A stretch of 64,000 bases of DNA from Lachnospiraceae bacterium (GCA_910575775.1 CAJTEY010000012.1:39607-103606); one strand, 5' to 3'; counted from the first letter of the stretch, positions 18,304 through 27,210 are shown. The notes: generated by a model not told the origin, from the sequence alone. Numbers and translations are program-made.

Positions 18304-18405
18304 CCCGTTTATCCTCACTTCAAAGCATCCGCCGCCCTGCCCGTACAGAACCGATGCCGTCTCCGCAATTTTCCGCACTTTCCTCTCGGTTTTACATCCT
18401 TGCTC

Positions 18406-18434
18406 ACTATAGTATGAATCCCGCAAAATGTCAA
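18406..18434 (-). promoter_or_regulatory. Sigma-A promoter of metNIQ
   Basis: A consensus TTGACA (18429-18434) and TATAGT (18406-18411) with a 17-base spacer on the minus strand. It sits in the gap between cysK and metN, so metNIQ has its own start about 95 bases before metN. A degenerate stem-loop at about 18441-18478 lies just upstream and could weakly end cysK transcription. Confidence 0.85.
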
Positions 18435-18475
18435 GGTTTCTGTGACGGTTCAGCCAGATGAAAATCTGAAAACCA

Positions 18476-19408
18476 TCACGAAAACAGCGGTGTGGACAGA
18501 TATCTGTCCCCCGAATCGGGTAGAAGCGCCACGATCACCTTCCCCTTATTCTCCGGCCGCCTCGCAAGCTGTGCCGCCGCATGGAGCGCGGCTCCCGAGG
18601 AAATTCCAACCAGCACGCCCTCCTGCCTGGCAATGGCCCTGCCCGCTGTGAACGCATCCTCGTTGGAAACCTTTATGATCTCATCGTAAATATCGGTATC
18701 CAGAATTTCCGGCACAAAGTTCGCACCGATTCCCTGTATCTTATGCGCCCCCGGCTGTCCACCGGAAAGAACCGGGCTGCTCTCCGGCTCTACCGCCACC
18801 ACCTTCACGGCAGGATTCTTTTCCTTTAAGTAAGAGCCAACGCCTGTTATGGTGCCGCCGGTACCCACACCCGCCACGAAAATGTCCACCTTTCCGTCCG
18901 TGTCCTCCCAGATCTCCGGCCCGGTGGTCATCTTATGAATCTCAGGATTGGCAGGGTTGTCAAACTGTCCCAGAATGATGGAGCCGGGCGTCTGCGCCCG
19001 CAGTTCCTCTGCCTTGTCGATGGCGCCCTGCATCCCCTGCTCACCGTCCGTCAGTACAAGCTCCGCGCCATACGCCTGCAAGAGCCTGCGCCGTTCCACA
19101 CTCATCGTCTCCGGCAGGGTCAGCACCACCCGATAGCCCTTGGCCGCCGCCACAGACGCAAGCCCGATCCCCGTGTTTCCGCTGGTCGGTTCAATGATTG
19201 TGCCGCCCGGTTTTAACGTGCCTTCCCGCTCCGCCGTCTCAATCAGATGCAGGGCAATGCGGTCTTTTACCGATCCCGCCGGGTTAAAATACTCCAGCTT
19301 CACCAGAATCACCGCGTCCGTGATGCCGTTTTTCTCTTCGTAGCGGGTCACCTCCATAAGAGGCGTATGCCCGATTAGTTCCGATGCTCTCTTTTTAATG
19401 TCTGCCAT
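18476..19408 (-). CDS. cysK: Cysteine synthase (O-acetylserine sulfhydrylase)
   Basis: 310 residues of the PLP fold type II family. It makes cysteine from O-acetylserine and sulfide. The PLP lysine is K48 in NPAGSVKDR; the substrate loop [10 protein letters not shown] and phosphate-binding [10 protein letters not shown] are intact, and the C-terminus has [14 protein letters not shown]. The start at 19408 has GGGAGG about 9 bases upstream. It lies next to metNIQ, grouping sulfur amino acid functions, but metNIQ has a separate promoter. Confidence 0.95.
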   Translation of the reverse strand: MADIKKRASELIGHTPLMEVTRYEEKNGITDAVILVKLEYFNPAGSVKDRIALHLIETAEREGTLKPGGTIIEPTSGNTGIGLASVAAAKGYRVVLTLPETMSVERRRLLQAYGAELVLTDGEQGMQGAIDKAEELRAQTPGSIILGQFDNPANPEIHKMTTGPEIWEDTDGKVDIFVAGVGTGGTITGVGSYLKEKNPAVKVVAVEPESSPVLSGGQPGAHKIQGIGANFVPEILDTDIYDEIIKVSNEDAFTAGRAIARQEGVLVGISSGAALHAAAQLARRPENKGKVIVALLPDSGDRYLSTPLFS

Positions 19409-19507
19409 TGTCTTTCCCTCCCTTTTACACACCCTGTCCTGTTATTCACGCGCCGATTTGTACCCTTTCATCGTCCTGATTTTATCTATATAGGATTCGG
19501 ATGTCTT

Positions 19508-19543
19508 TATTTCATACTGTATCTATATGATTAGTATGAAATA
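19508..19543. promoter_or_regulatory. Perfect 11-base inverted repeat upstream of cysK
   Basis: The arms TATTTCATACT (19508-19518) and AGTATGAAATA (19533-19543) are perfect complements around a 14-base spacer, about 100 bases before the cysK start. There is no T run, so it does not look like a terminator; an operator is more likely. Which protein binds is unknown. A cysteine-responsive repressor is one guess. Confidence 0.45.
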
Positions 19544-19569
19544 GATGATACACCCATTTTTTTCCTATG

Positions 19570-20679
19570 TCAACAATTATTTTCAAGTACTATACCCTCC
19601 GCTTCCATACGCACATTTGCCGCAAGCTGTCCCCTTCCGACGTGCCGTATCATGCGATATACCCCCTTTTCCATGTGTACCGGACATAGCAGAACCTCTG
19701 GACATGCCGTCGCAAACACACGGAAAATCTCGTCGGCAAACCCCTGCCCCATAAATTCCACACCGTCAAAATCCAATATGACCTCCTTAAACTCCTCCAG
19801 ACGGCGGCAGATTCTTCTGGCCTGTGAGCGCGCCACCGGCTCCCCCGAAATACAGGCTTCCCTGACTGGTATCCTCGTACGGATCAATCCCTCATCCACA
19901 TCTGCAAACACATCAAACACCTCCGCCAAGTCTCTCGCTGTCTCGTTTTCCAGTGTCATCATAACAAGCGTGCCGATATTCTGAAACCGCGACACATATG
20001 CCAGAAGCCGGTTCTCCAATACCGTATGATCTCTTCCGCCATAGCATTTGTACACTTTCCCTCCAGACCAGATCGCAAAAGTGTCCACCGCCTTCGAAGA
20101 GAAAAATATCCCTTCCCCGGAATGGGCGCTGGCCGCACTTGTAATCTTTCCTTTATATAACTCCACCAACGCGTCTTTCTCGTCCGGCTCGTCCCAGCCG
20201 TGCCCCGCCATATAATCCATCAGCGTCCGAAACACGCCCACGCCGTCATCCACGACCAAAACGGTGGTATATAGAACGTTCCTTCTCACAATCATTCGAA
20301 TCTGCGTCCCTCTCGAATGTTCCAGCGCGTTATTCAGCATCTCCACACAGACATACTGCCAGATCCGCTGTGCCTTCTTCCCGCAGCCGTTCAATCTCTC
20401 CCGAATTAACAGGTCGTAGATCTCATCCTCCTGTTGTCCTCTTTCATCAATCTGAACGCACTCTTCAAACGTCTCCTCACACAGCGCATAGCCGCACGCC
20501 TGATCCTCCTGTTTCATAACGTTTCCTTCATCCGCCATCTTTTTCAGATAACGCTTCGCGGAAGTTATGGAAACGCCAAAGCTGTCCATGGTCTTTTCTA
20601 TCAGTTTCTCATCGTCAACCGCTATCTTACGAAGAATATATTTTTCTATTTCCGCTCTCTTCTGCTCTGTGAACGACAT
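19570..20679 (-). CDS. HTH / GHKL ATPase / STAS-like (DUF4325) protein
   Basis: 369 residues with three parts. An N-terminal winged helix-turn-helix (about 1-60) has VSITSAKRYLKKMADEG as recognition region. A GHKL-type ATPase follows (about 90-240), with N box EMLNNALEHS (113-122), G1 DDGVGVF (144-150) and lid HSGEGIFFSSK (about 186-196). The C-terminal STAS-like DUF4325 domain (about 285-360) has VILDFDGVEFMGQGFADEIF. There is no histidine phospho-acceptor domain. The layout resembles a one-component switch in which ATP or a partner controls DNA binding, by analogy with anti-sigma/STAS pairs. GGGAGGAG precedes the ATG. No partner gene lies beside it, and its target is unknown. Confidence 0.8.
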   Translation of the reverse strand: MSFTEQKRAEIEKYILRKIAVDDEKLIEKTMDSFGVSITSAKRYLKKMADEGNVMKQEDQACGYALCEETFEECVQIDERGQQEDEIYDLLIRERLNGCGKKAQRIWQYVCVEMLNNALEHSRGTQIRMIVRRNVLYTTVLVVDDGVGVFRTLMDYMAGHGWDEPDEKDALVELYKGKITSAASAHSGEGIFFSSKAVDTFAIWSGGKVYKCYGGRDHTVLENRLLAYVSRFQNIGTLVMMTLENETARDLAEVFDVFADVDEGLIRTRIPVREACISGEPVARSQARRICRRLEEFKEVILDFDGVEFMGQGFADEIFRVFATACPEVLLCPVHMEKGVYRMIRHVGRGQLAANVRMEAEGIVLENNC

Positions 20680-20730
20680 CCGTCTCCTCCCAAAACTTAT
20701 TTCATTCTTTCAAAACTATATTTTATATTT

Positions 20731-20759
20731 ATTATAATATAAATCCGCAAGAACCACAA
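20731..20759 (-). promoter_or_regulatory. Sigma-A promoter of the HTH/ATPase/STAS gene
   Basis: TTGTGG (20754-20759) and TATAAT (20731-20736) with a 17-base spacer on the minus strand, about 50 bases before the start codon. Confidence 0.65.
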
Positions 20760-20845
20760 CATATTTTTCTTCTATTTTCATCCAGGCATAGATGTTGTTA
20801 CCACTCATACACGCGCCGGATTTCGTATGCATTTATGATGATTTG

Positions 20846-20854
20846 TGATATACT
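20846..20854 (+). promoter_or_regulatory. Extended -10 promoter of the first CgeB-like gene
   Basis: TG-A-TATACT (20846-20854) is an extended -10 element; the -35 region is poor. It lies about 55 bases before the ATG at 20910. Confidence 0.5.
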
Positions 20855-20909
20855 CGACACAGATTATGAAAAGCCGCCGCCCGGCAGCCACAGTTTGGAG
20901 GAAAATTTC

Positions 20910-22049
20910 ATGAAAATACTTTTTATTGAATGGGCAAGCTTCGGCAATGCCGATATCAAGAACGCCTTCACCGAAGAGGGACATCAGGTCGTCTGTTTTC
21001 CTTTCTCCAATAAGGACGCCCGCAGGGATGCCGAGATTGAGTCCGCACTCACGATGAAACTCCGCGAGTCAGGCCCGGACGCAGTCTTTTCCTTTAATTA
21101 TTTTCCTCTGGTTTCCAACGTGTGCAAGCGCGAAGATCTGCCCTACATTTCATGGGTTTATGACAGTCCCTACGTCATGCTGTATTCATACACAGCCATT
21201 AACCCCTGCAATACCATCTATGTATTCGACCGGGCGCTGTGCCAGGAATTTAATGGAGCCGGCATAAAAACCGTCCACTATCTGCCCATGGCCGCAAACA
21301 CGCAGCGGCTGGACGCTCTCGGTTCCCCCGATCCTGTTTATGACGTTTCCTTTGTAGGCTCTCTTTACAACGAGTCCCACAATTTTTATGACCGTATGGA
21401 GAACCTCTCCGAATACGCGAGAGGCTATCTGGAAGGACTGATGCAGGCCCAGATGCATGTACAGGGCTATAACTTTATCCAGGAGTCATTGTCTCCTGTA
21501 ATGGAAGAGTTGTATCGGGCACTTCCCATGGATCCAAACCCGGACGGCGTGGAAACGCGGGAGTATCTTTACGCCCAATATGTCATCAACCGCAAACTCA
21601 CGGGTCTGGAGCGGCTGCGTCTGCTGACTGCTGTCACGCAGAAACATACAATGGATCTGTTTACCTTAGACCCCGCATTTTCCCTGCCGAACCTGCGCAA
21701 TCACGGCACTGCGGACTACTACGCCGAGATGCCTCTGGTTTTTAAAAAGAGCCGGATCAATCTGAATATTTCCCTGCGCAGCATCAAAAGCGGCATGCCT
21801 CTGCGCGCTTTCGATATCATGGGGAGCGGCGGTTTTCTGCTGAGTAATTATCAGGAAGACTTTTTTGAAAACTTTACCCCGGGGATAGACTTTGTGTATT
21901 ATGAAAGTGAAGAAGACTTGCTGCAAAAAATCAATTACTATCTGAATCACGAGGACGAGAGAATCGCGATCGCTAAAAACGGCCACGATCAGGTGGCCGC
22001 TGCCCATACCTATCGTGACCGTGTGCGGGAAATGCTGTCCGGATTATAA
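20910..22049 (+). CDS. CgeB-like glycosyltransferase (DUF3880 / glycosyl transferases group 1)
   Basis: 379 residues. The N-terminal half has the DUF3880-type pattern (FSFNYFPLVSNVCKREDLPY, ISWVYDSPY, IYVFDRALCQEF, HYLPMAANTQR, VSFVGSLYNE). The C-terminal GT-B half has RINLNISLRSIKSGMPLRAF, DIMGSGGFLLSNYQED and DEDL/YY segments of the Glyco_trans_1_2 type. It probably transfers a sugar onto a protein or glycan. It is a clear paralogue of the protein encoded at 34692-35876. The start at 20910 has TTTGGAGG upstream; an ATG at 20835 precedes the promoter and was rejected. Location beside the flagellar genes suggests flagellin as acceptor, which is inference. Confidence 0.82.
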   Translation: MKILFIEWASFGNADIKNAFTEEGHQVVCFPFSNKDARRDAEIESALTMKLRESGPDAVFSFNYFPLVSNVCKREDLPYISWVYDSPYVMLYSYTAINPCNTIYVFDRALCQEFNGAGIKTVHYLPMAANTQRLDALGSPDPVYDVSFVGSLYNESHNFYDRMENLSEYARGYLEGLMQAQMHVQGYNFIQESLSPVMEELYRALPMDPNPDGVETREYLYAQYVINRKLTGLERLRLLTAVTQKHTMDLFTLDPAFSLPNLRNHGTADYYAEMPLVFKKSRINLNISLRSIKSGMPLRAFDIMGSGGFLLSNYQEDFFENFTPGIDFVYYESEEDLLQKINYYLNHEDERIAIAKNGHDQVAAAHTYRDRVREMLSGL

Positions 22050-22050
22050 T

Positions 22051-22330
22051 TTATTTCGCACGCTCAAATTTCCGGGCCGGATTTCCGACTACCGTCATTC
22101 CCGGCTCCACACTTTTGGTCACGACGGCACCCATACCGATAAACCCGTCCGCTCCTACCGACACCCTGTTACGGATAACCGCATTTAAGCCGCAGTAGGC
22201 GCGCTCCCCGATCTGGTCAAATCCCCCGACAATAGCTCCCGCTGTCAGCTCTGCATTTTTCTGAATATGCGCATCATGTCCGATGTGTATCAGAACATCC
22301 AGTTTCACATAATCTGGTAAAAACTGATTT
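22051..22330 (-). pseudogene. Fragment of a hexapeptide-repeat acyltransferase
   Basis: About 92 codons encode the C-terminal part of a left-handed beta-helix acyltransferase (LPDYVKLDVLIHIGHDAHI, GAIVGGFDQIGERAYCG, GMGAVVTKSVEPGMTVVGNP). In-frame codons continue upstream of the apparent GTG at 22308 (Asn-Gln-Phe-Leu-Pro-Asp-Tyr) up to a TGA near 22338. No N-terminal part or ribosome site is present. It is therefore best read as the remnant of a sugar-modifying acyltransferase (NeuD/LpxD type), once part of the glycan locus, lying head to tail against the preceding gene's stop. Confidence 0.7.
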
Positions 22331-22518
22331 CAAAGTAGTTTTAACTGGCGTGTTGGCAGAGAGGAGAAATAAGAATAGGATACAGAGGGGACAGCTTGTG
22401 AAATACAATGTTCATGTCATTACTTTTATTATATATACTACCATATAAATATGCTCTTTTCCATAAAAAGCACTTCATTTGTGATTCCCGATAAAGTTAT
22501 TCCTCATTTGATAGAAAT

Positions 22519-22547
22519 TTGCCTGTCTCCCCCAAATATGCTAAAAT
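22519..22547 (+). promoter_or_regulatory. Sigma-A-like promoter of the GT2 array
   Basis: TTGCCT (22519-22524) and TAAAAT (22542-22547) with a 17-base spacer, about 47 bases before the first GT2 gene. The rest of the 22331-22593 gap is AT-rich with no gene. Confidence 0.55.
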
Positions 22548-22593
22548 ATCCACATAAGCAGCGACAAACACAGACTATTACAAGGAGTTTTCC

Positions 22594-23652
22594 ATGCATC
22601 CCATATCCGTATGCATTATCGCCAAAAATGAAGAATCGCGCATAGAACAGTGTTTAAAGTCCATCAAACCCTGTGGCTTTGAGATCGTGGTCGTGGACAC
22701 GGGCTCCACGGACAGGACAAAGGAAATTGCAGCCGGATATGCGGATAAAGTGCTTGACTTTACATGGTGCGACGATTTCTCCGCCGCCAGAAACTTCTCC
22801 CTGCGGGAAGCGTCCAACAACTGGATCTTTATGATTGACTGTGACGAGACCGTGAAGGAAATCGACGTGGAGGAGCTGAACTATTTCCGCAAGCGCCTGT
22901 CGGACAAAGTCGGCAGTGTTTCCCGCGAAAATCTGGTGACGGAAAACGGCGTACTGACCCTGAATAATGTGGACTACACAGAGCGTTTCTTTAACAAAAA
23001 GCTCTACCACTATACGGGGCTGATCCATGAGCAGCTCACGCCCATCCGCGGAAAGGAAATACCAAACCTGCTGCTCCACACCACCCTTCTCCACACCGGC
23101 TACGACATGACCCCGGAAGAGCAGGCAGCCAAGTACAGACGCAATTTCACCCTGCTCGAAAAGCAGGCCGGACTGGATCCCGACAACCCTTATCTCTACT
23201 ATCAGCTCGGGAAAACCTGTGAGATTCTGGAAGACTTTTCCCGTGCCTGTACCTATTATGACAAAGGCCTCACCTTTGACCTGGACCCGGAACTTGCCTA
23301 TGTACAGGCTATGGTGGTCTCCTACGGCAATGCGCTGCTGCACACGGGACAATCCGAAACCGCTCTCGGCTTCGAAGGCATCTACGGCGAATTTTCATCC
23401 GTCACGGACTTCGTCTATCTGATGGGGAATATTTATAAAAACAACGGCATGTTTGAGCAGGCATTGGAGCAATACCAGAAAGCATTGCAGATGCCGGACG
23501 GCAGGCAAAGCGGCGCCAACTCCTTCCTGCCGCTTTACCAGTGCGGGGAAATCTTCGAGCGGATCGGAGACACAGAATCGGCCCGCGCACTCTATGCACA
23601 ATGCGGAGATTTCCTACCCGCCATGCAGCGTCTGGCCGCGCTCCGGCCATAG
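22594..23652 (+). CDS. GT2 glycosyltransferase with TPR tail, paralogue 1
   Basis: 352 residues. A GT-A fold family 2 domain at the N-terminus has ISVCIIAKNEE, VVVDTGSTDRT (33-43), FSAARNFSL and the metal-binding IDCDE with D82/D84. From about residue 185 there are tetratricopeptide-like helices (YLYYQLGKTCEILEDF, ACTYYDKGL, ALEQYQKAL). Inverting/retaining mechanism, donor and acceptor are not known. TPR tails often hold the protein acceptor. GGAG precedes the ATG. First of four tandem paralogues on the plus strand that end just before the convergent flagellin gene. Confidence 0.85.
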   Translation: MHPISVCIIAKNEESRIEQCLKSIKPCGFEIVVVDTGSTDRTKEIAAGYADKVLDFTWCDDFSAARNFSLREASNNWIFMIDCDETVKEIDVEELNYFRKRLSDKVGSVSRENLVTENGVLTLNNVDYTERFFNKKLYHYTGLIHEQLTPIRGKEIPNLLLHTTLLHTGYDMTPEEQAAKYRRNFTLLEKQAGLDPDNPYLYYQLGKTCEILEDFSRACTYYDKGLTFDLDPELAYVQAMVVSYGNALLHTGQSETALGFEGIYGEFSSVTDFVYLMGNIYKNNGMFEQALEQYQKALQMPDGRQSGANSFLPLYQCGEIFERIGDTESARALYAQCGDFLPAMQRLAALRP

Positions 23653-23747
23653 ATCAGCCGGCAGACGGCGTTCACAGAACCGGACAGCCGTTGGCAGACG
23701 CATACCATAGGCAGTCATTTAAAAAAGCTAAAAAACGGAGGAATCCC

Positions 23748-24827
23748 ATGCCCCCTATATCCGTATGTATCATCGGCAAAAACGAGGAGCAGCATATCGA
23801 ACACTGTCTGACTCCCCTCGCGCCCTTTCCCTTCGAGATCGTCTACGTGGACACCGGCTCCACAGACCGCACGAAAGAACTCGCCGGAAAGCATGGCGCC
23901 AGAATTTATGATTTTAAATGGATCGACGACTTTTCCGCCGCCAGAAATTTCGCGCTGGAAAAAGCGTCCCACGAGTATGTGCTTTTCATAGACTGCGACG
24001 AGTATTTGACGTCGCTTGACCTGGAAACGCTTTTAGACGGGGTCGAAGCCCATCCGCAGGGCGTGGGGCTTTTGCTTCGCAATAACTATTATGAGGCCAA
24101 CGGCACACGAACCAACTATCCCGACCGGGTGGAACGCCTTTTTTCCAAAAAACGCTTTCATTATAAGGGCATCATCCATGAACAGGTGGTAACGCGGGGC
24201 ACAGACAGTCCGCTCTACGAGAGCTACGAAATCCCCCTGACCGTGGATCACGCGGGCTACAGTGGCGGTATGGATGCCATGCGCCAAAAAGCAGAGCGCA
24301 ACAATACCCTTCTCTTCCGGGAAATCCAAAAACATCCCAGGGATCCCTACCTCTATTTTCAGGTGGGGCAGTCCTACAACGGCATCTATGATTACGAAAA
24401 CGCTTATATATACTATAAAAAGTCCTTTGCGCTCCCCTTACATTTCCAAGAGCCCTGGGTGCAGATCATGGCGACCGCCTACATCAACGCCATGAACCAT
24501 ACCGGTCGCTCCGAAGAAGCGCGGGTCTTTTTCGAACCGCTCTACGAACACTTTTCCGGAGACGCCAATTTTTATTGTAGCATGGGCAACATCTATCTGA
24601 ATCTGGAGGCGCCCCAGCCCCTCAGAGCCATGGCGGAGTATGTCAAGGCACTGCAATGCCAGAACGCAAGGGAGGAAGGCGCCAACAGCTTCATTCCCTA
24701 CTACAATATCGGGCTGGTAAACGAGATGCTGGGCAGCCGTGATTCTGCCCTCCGCTTTTATCAAAAGGCTGCCGACTTTGGCTTTTCACCGGCTTTAGAA
24801 AGGCTAAGCGAACTAGGCGGCTCCTAA
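23748..24827 (+). CDS. GT2 glycosyltransferase with TPR tail, paralogue 2
   Basis: 359 residues with the same architecture: ISVCIIGKNEEQHIEHCL, YVDTGSTDRTKELA, FSAARNFALEKAS and FIDCDEY for donor and metal binding. The middle has FHYKGIIHEQV, and helical repeats follow (YLYFQVGQSYNGIYDYENA, YIYYKKSFALP). The start is set by CGGAGGAATCCC before the ATG at 23748; the longer open frame to 23541 overlaps paralogue 1 and was rejected. Closer to paralogue 3 than to 1 or 4 by eye. Confidence 0.87.
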   Translation: MPPISVCIIGKNEEQHIEHCLTPLAPFPFEIVYVDTGSTDRTKELAGKHGARIYDFKWIDDFSAARNFALEKASHEYVLFIDCDEYLTSLDLETLLDGVEAHPQGVGLLLRNNYYEANGTRTNYPDRVERLFSKKRFHYKGIIHEQVVTRGTDSPLYESYEIPLTVDHAGYSGGMDAMRQKAERNNTLLFREIQKHPRDPYLYFQVGQSYNGIYDYENAYIYYKKSFALPLHFQEPWVQIMATAYINAMNHTGRSEEARVFFEPLYEHFSGDANFYCSMGNIYLNLEAPQPLRAMAEYVKALQCQNAREEGANSFIPYYNIGLVNEMLGSRDSALRFYQKAADFGFSPALERLSELGGS

Positions 24828-24892
24828 GCGCCGATCCGCTCTAATCGAAACAAAAAACGCGCATTCCCTGCGCAGAAACGAGGATGAAACAC

Positions 24893-25966
24893 ATGATTCC
24901 TATTTCCGTATGTATCATAGGAAAAAACGAAGAAAAGAATATTGAGAAATGTCTGGAACCGCTCACCCACTATCCCTTTGAGATCATCTATGTGGACACC
25001 GGCTCCACGGACCGCACCAGAGAGCTGGCAGCTAAATATACGGACAAAATCTATGATTTCGAGTGGATCGGCGATTTTTCCGCAGCCAGAAACTACTCTC
25101 TGAGCAAGGCCAGCCATAACTATGTGCTGGTCCTTGACTGCGACGAGTATCTGATCGAGCTTGACTGGGACGGCTTATGTGAAGCGATTGAATCTCATCC
25201 CAGCAAAAGCGTGGGGCAGCTTATGCGAAAAAGCTATGTGGACTCCCAGTATGCCAAAAGTTACTCCGAGGAAAGAATTGACCGGCTCTTCCACAAGCGG
25301 AATTTCCACTATATTTATCTGATACACGAGCAGGTAGCCGATATCCGCACGGACAGCACCGAATTTGAACACTATGACATACCTGCAGTTGTAGATCATG
25401 TCGGTTATGTAGGAACTGATGATGAAAAGCGCATTAAGGCGGAGCGCAACAACGCCCTCCTCTTCAAGGAGATCGAGCAGAATCCTACAGAGCCCTATTT
25501 CTATTTTCAGGTCGCACAGTCCTACAACCTGATCAACGACTATGAAAATGCATATATTTATTACAAAAAAGCCTTTGAGCTGCCCCTGAACCTGGATAAT
25601 CTCTGGGTTCACGTGATGGCCAACAACTTTATCAACGTGATGGTGCAGACCGGAAGAGCCGCTGAGGCGCTGGCACTCTACACCCCTGTTTATGATGATT
25701 ATGCCAAGAACCAGCAGTTCCTGTGCAGCATGGGAGCCCTCTATCTGAATCAGAACCCGCCCCAGCCTCTAAAGGCCATGATGGAGTTCGTGAAGGCATT
25801 GCAGTATTCTCCCGCTTCGGAATCGGAAGACTACAGCGGCATGGCTCTCTACAGCATGGGGTTTTCCAATGAGCTTCTCGGAAATTTCCCTGCGGCCGCC
25901 TCTTTCTATGAGAAGTCAGCCGCCAAGGGCTATCCTCTGGCGCTCGAGAAACTGGCCAATCAGTGA
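24893..25966 (+). CDS. GT2 glycosyltransferase with TPR tail, paralogue 3
   Basis: 357 residues: ISVCIIGKNEEKNIEKCL, YVDTGSTDRTRELA, FSAARNYSLSKAS, LDCDEY, then FHYIYLIHEQV and repeats (YFYFQVAQSYNLINDYENA, YIYYKKAFELP). It shares long identical stretches with paralogue 2, so the pair probably arose by recent duplication. The start at 24893 (MIPISV) matches the other copies and has GAGG 9 bases upstream; ATG 24884 overlaps that site. Confidence 0.87.
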   Translation: MIPISVCIIGKNEEKNIEKCLEPLTHYPFEIIYVDTGSTDRTRELAAKYTDKIYDFEWIGDFSAARNYSLSKASHNYVLVLDCDEYLIELDWDGLCEAIESHPSKSVGQLMRKSYVDSQYAKSYSEERIDRLFHKRNFHYIYLIHEQVADIRTDSTEFEHYDIPAVVDHVGYVGTDDEKRIKAERNNALLFKEIEQNPTEPYFYFQVAQSYNLINDYENAYIYYKKAFELPLNLDNLWVHVMANNFINVMVQTGRAAEALALYTPVYDDYAKNQQFLCSMGALYLNQNPPQPLKAMMEFVKALQYSPASESEDYSGMALYSMGFSNELLGNFPAAASFYEKSAAKGYPLALEKLANQ

Positions 25967-25983
25967 GAAGAAAGGAAACTGCC

Positions 25984-27036
25984 ATGATTCCGATTTCAGT
26001 TTGTATCATTACCAAAAACGAAGCAGAAAATCTTATAAAGTGTCTGGAGGCATTGAAGCCCTATCCTTTTGAAGTCGTGGTGACGGACACCGGATCAACC
26101 GATAACTCTCTGGAAATTGCAAGGCGGTATACAGAGCATGTCTATGAATTTTCGTGGATAAACGATTTCTCCGCCGCCAGAAATTTCTGTATCAGTCATG
26201 CCACGCACGATATCATCCTCTCTCTGGACACCGACGAGTTTCTCCGTCCTCTCGACTGGGAAGCCCTGCAAAAGGCTTTGGCAGAGCATCCGAAATGCCT
26301 CGGCGCCATCGAACTGTTCAGCCACTTCGATGTGGATGGGGAAACCAGACAGCAGGTCGTGCGTTTGGAACGTCTCTTTGACAGATGCCATTATCATTTT
26401 CAGAACCCGATCCATGAGGTTCTGGTACCCACCGGGACGATGGAAGCTGTTTCCTACGACGCCCCTGTCTCGGTAGATCATGTGGGATATCAAGGATCGC
26501 CGGAAAAGCTGCGAAAAAAAGCGGAGCGCGATATCACGCTGATTCGCGGTGAGCTCGAAGCCGATCCCCAAAATCCCTACCTGCATTTCCAGTTAGGACA
26601 GAGCTATATGCTGATGCGGGATCACGAAAACGCCCTCCTCTGGTTTCGCAAAGCCATGGAGCTGCAGCCCCTGCCCGGAGCGGATTACACCCTCGTTCTC
26701 CTCTGTAATTACGCGGGTATTCTTCTGGACAATGGTCAAGTGGAAGAAGCCGCGAAAGTCCTTCCCTATCGGGACTCCTTCGCGGACAACAAAGATTTTC
26801 TCTGTCTGTCCGGGCGCATCTACCTTTGTATGGGCCAGCCCCTAAAGGCTCTCCCCGAGTTTGTACAGGCTCTGAGCGCCCCCAGATACAGTCTCGTGAA
26901 TCCCTATTCGCCCAGCTATCATATCGGCTTCATCTATGAAATGTTCGGCAAGCGGGACATTGCCCGCACCCACTATGAAAACTGCAGAGATTACCCGCCC
27001 GCTGTGGAGGCGTTGAAACGACTGGACGCGGAATAA
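25984..27036 (+). CDS. GT2 glycosyltransferase with TPR tail, paralogue 4
   Basis: 350 residues: ISVCIITKNEAENLIKCL, VTDTGSTDNSLEIA, FSAARNFCI, LDTDEF as DxD, then FQNPIHEVLVP and helical repeats (YLHFQLGQSYMLMRDHENA). It begins 17 bases after paralogue 3 stops, with AAAGGAAAC before the ATG at 25984. Last gene of the array; it is followed by a large RNA-like hairpin structure and then by the shared terminator with the convergent flagellin gene. Confidence 0.87.
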   Translation: MIPISVCIITKNEAENLIKCLEALKPYPFEVVVTDTGSTDNSLEIARRYTEHVYEFSWINDFSAARNFCISHATHDIILSLDTDEFLRPLDWEALQKALAEHPKCLGAIELFSHFDVDGETRQQVVRLERLFDRCHYHFQNPIHEVLVPTGTMEAVSYDAPVSVDHVGYQGSPEKLRKKAERDITLIRGELEADPQNPYLHFQLGQSYMLMRDHENALLWFRKAMELQPLPGADYTLVLLCNYAGILLDNGQVEEAAKVLPYRDSFADNKDFLCLSGRIYLCMGQPLKALPEFVQALSAPRYSLVNPYSPSYHIGFIYEMFGKRDIARTHYENCRDYPPAVEALKRLDAE

Positions 27037-27048
27037 ACGTCTGCCGCT

Positions 27049-27176
27049 GCGCGATAAGCAGAGACTCAAGATGCTTCTCATCTTTCGTTCGCGTTGCTCG
27101 TCAAAAAGCAGCTTGGTCAGTCCTGTATGCAAGCATACGTCCTGTCCAAGCCACTTTTTGACTCTGCTTAGCGCGC
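27049..27176. repeat. Long multi-stem hairpin structure downstream of the GT2 array
   Basis: About 128 bases that can fold into one branched hairpin. The outer stem is 15 bases with one mismatch (27049-27063 with 27162-27176). A second stem of 17 bases with two mismatches follows (27100-27116 with 27146-27162), and the apical stem is GTATGC / GCATAC (27125-27138). It precedes a separate perfect terminator. It could be a structured 3' RNA, a small RNA or a MITE-like repeat. No open frame explains it. Confidence 0.55.
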
Positions 27177-27178
27177 AA

Positions 27179-27210
27179 AAAATCCCCCATCCTTTCGGAT
27201 GGGGGATTTT
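27179..27210. terminator. Bidirectional terminator between GT2 array and fliC
   Basis: A perfect 14-base stem (27179-27192 with 27197-27210), TTTC loop, with A and T runs on both sides. It serves the convergent GT2 array and flagellin gene; the fliC stop is about 32 bases away. Confidence 0.9.

Noticed and set aside
18304..18405. SAM (S-box) or T-box riboswitch before metNIQ
   Set aside because: The leader is about 95 bases long and lacks the conserved S-box and T-box sequence blocks; only a simple stem is possible.
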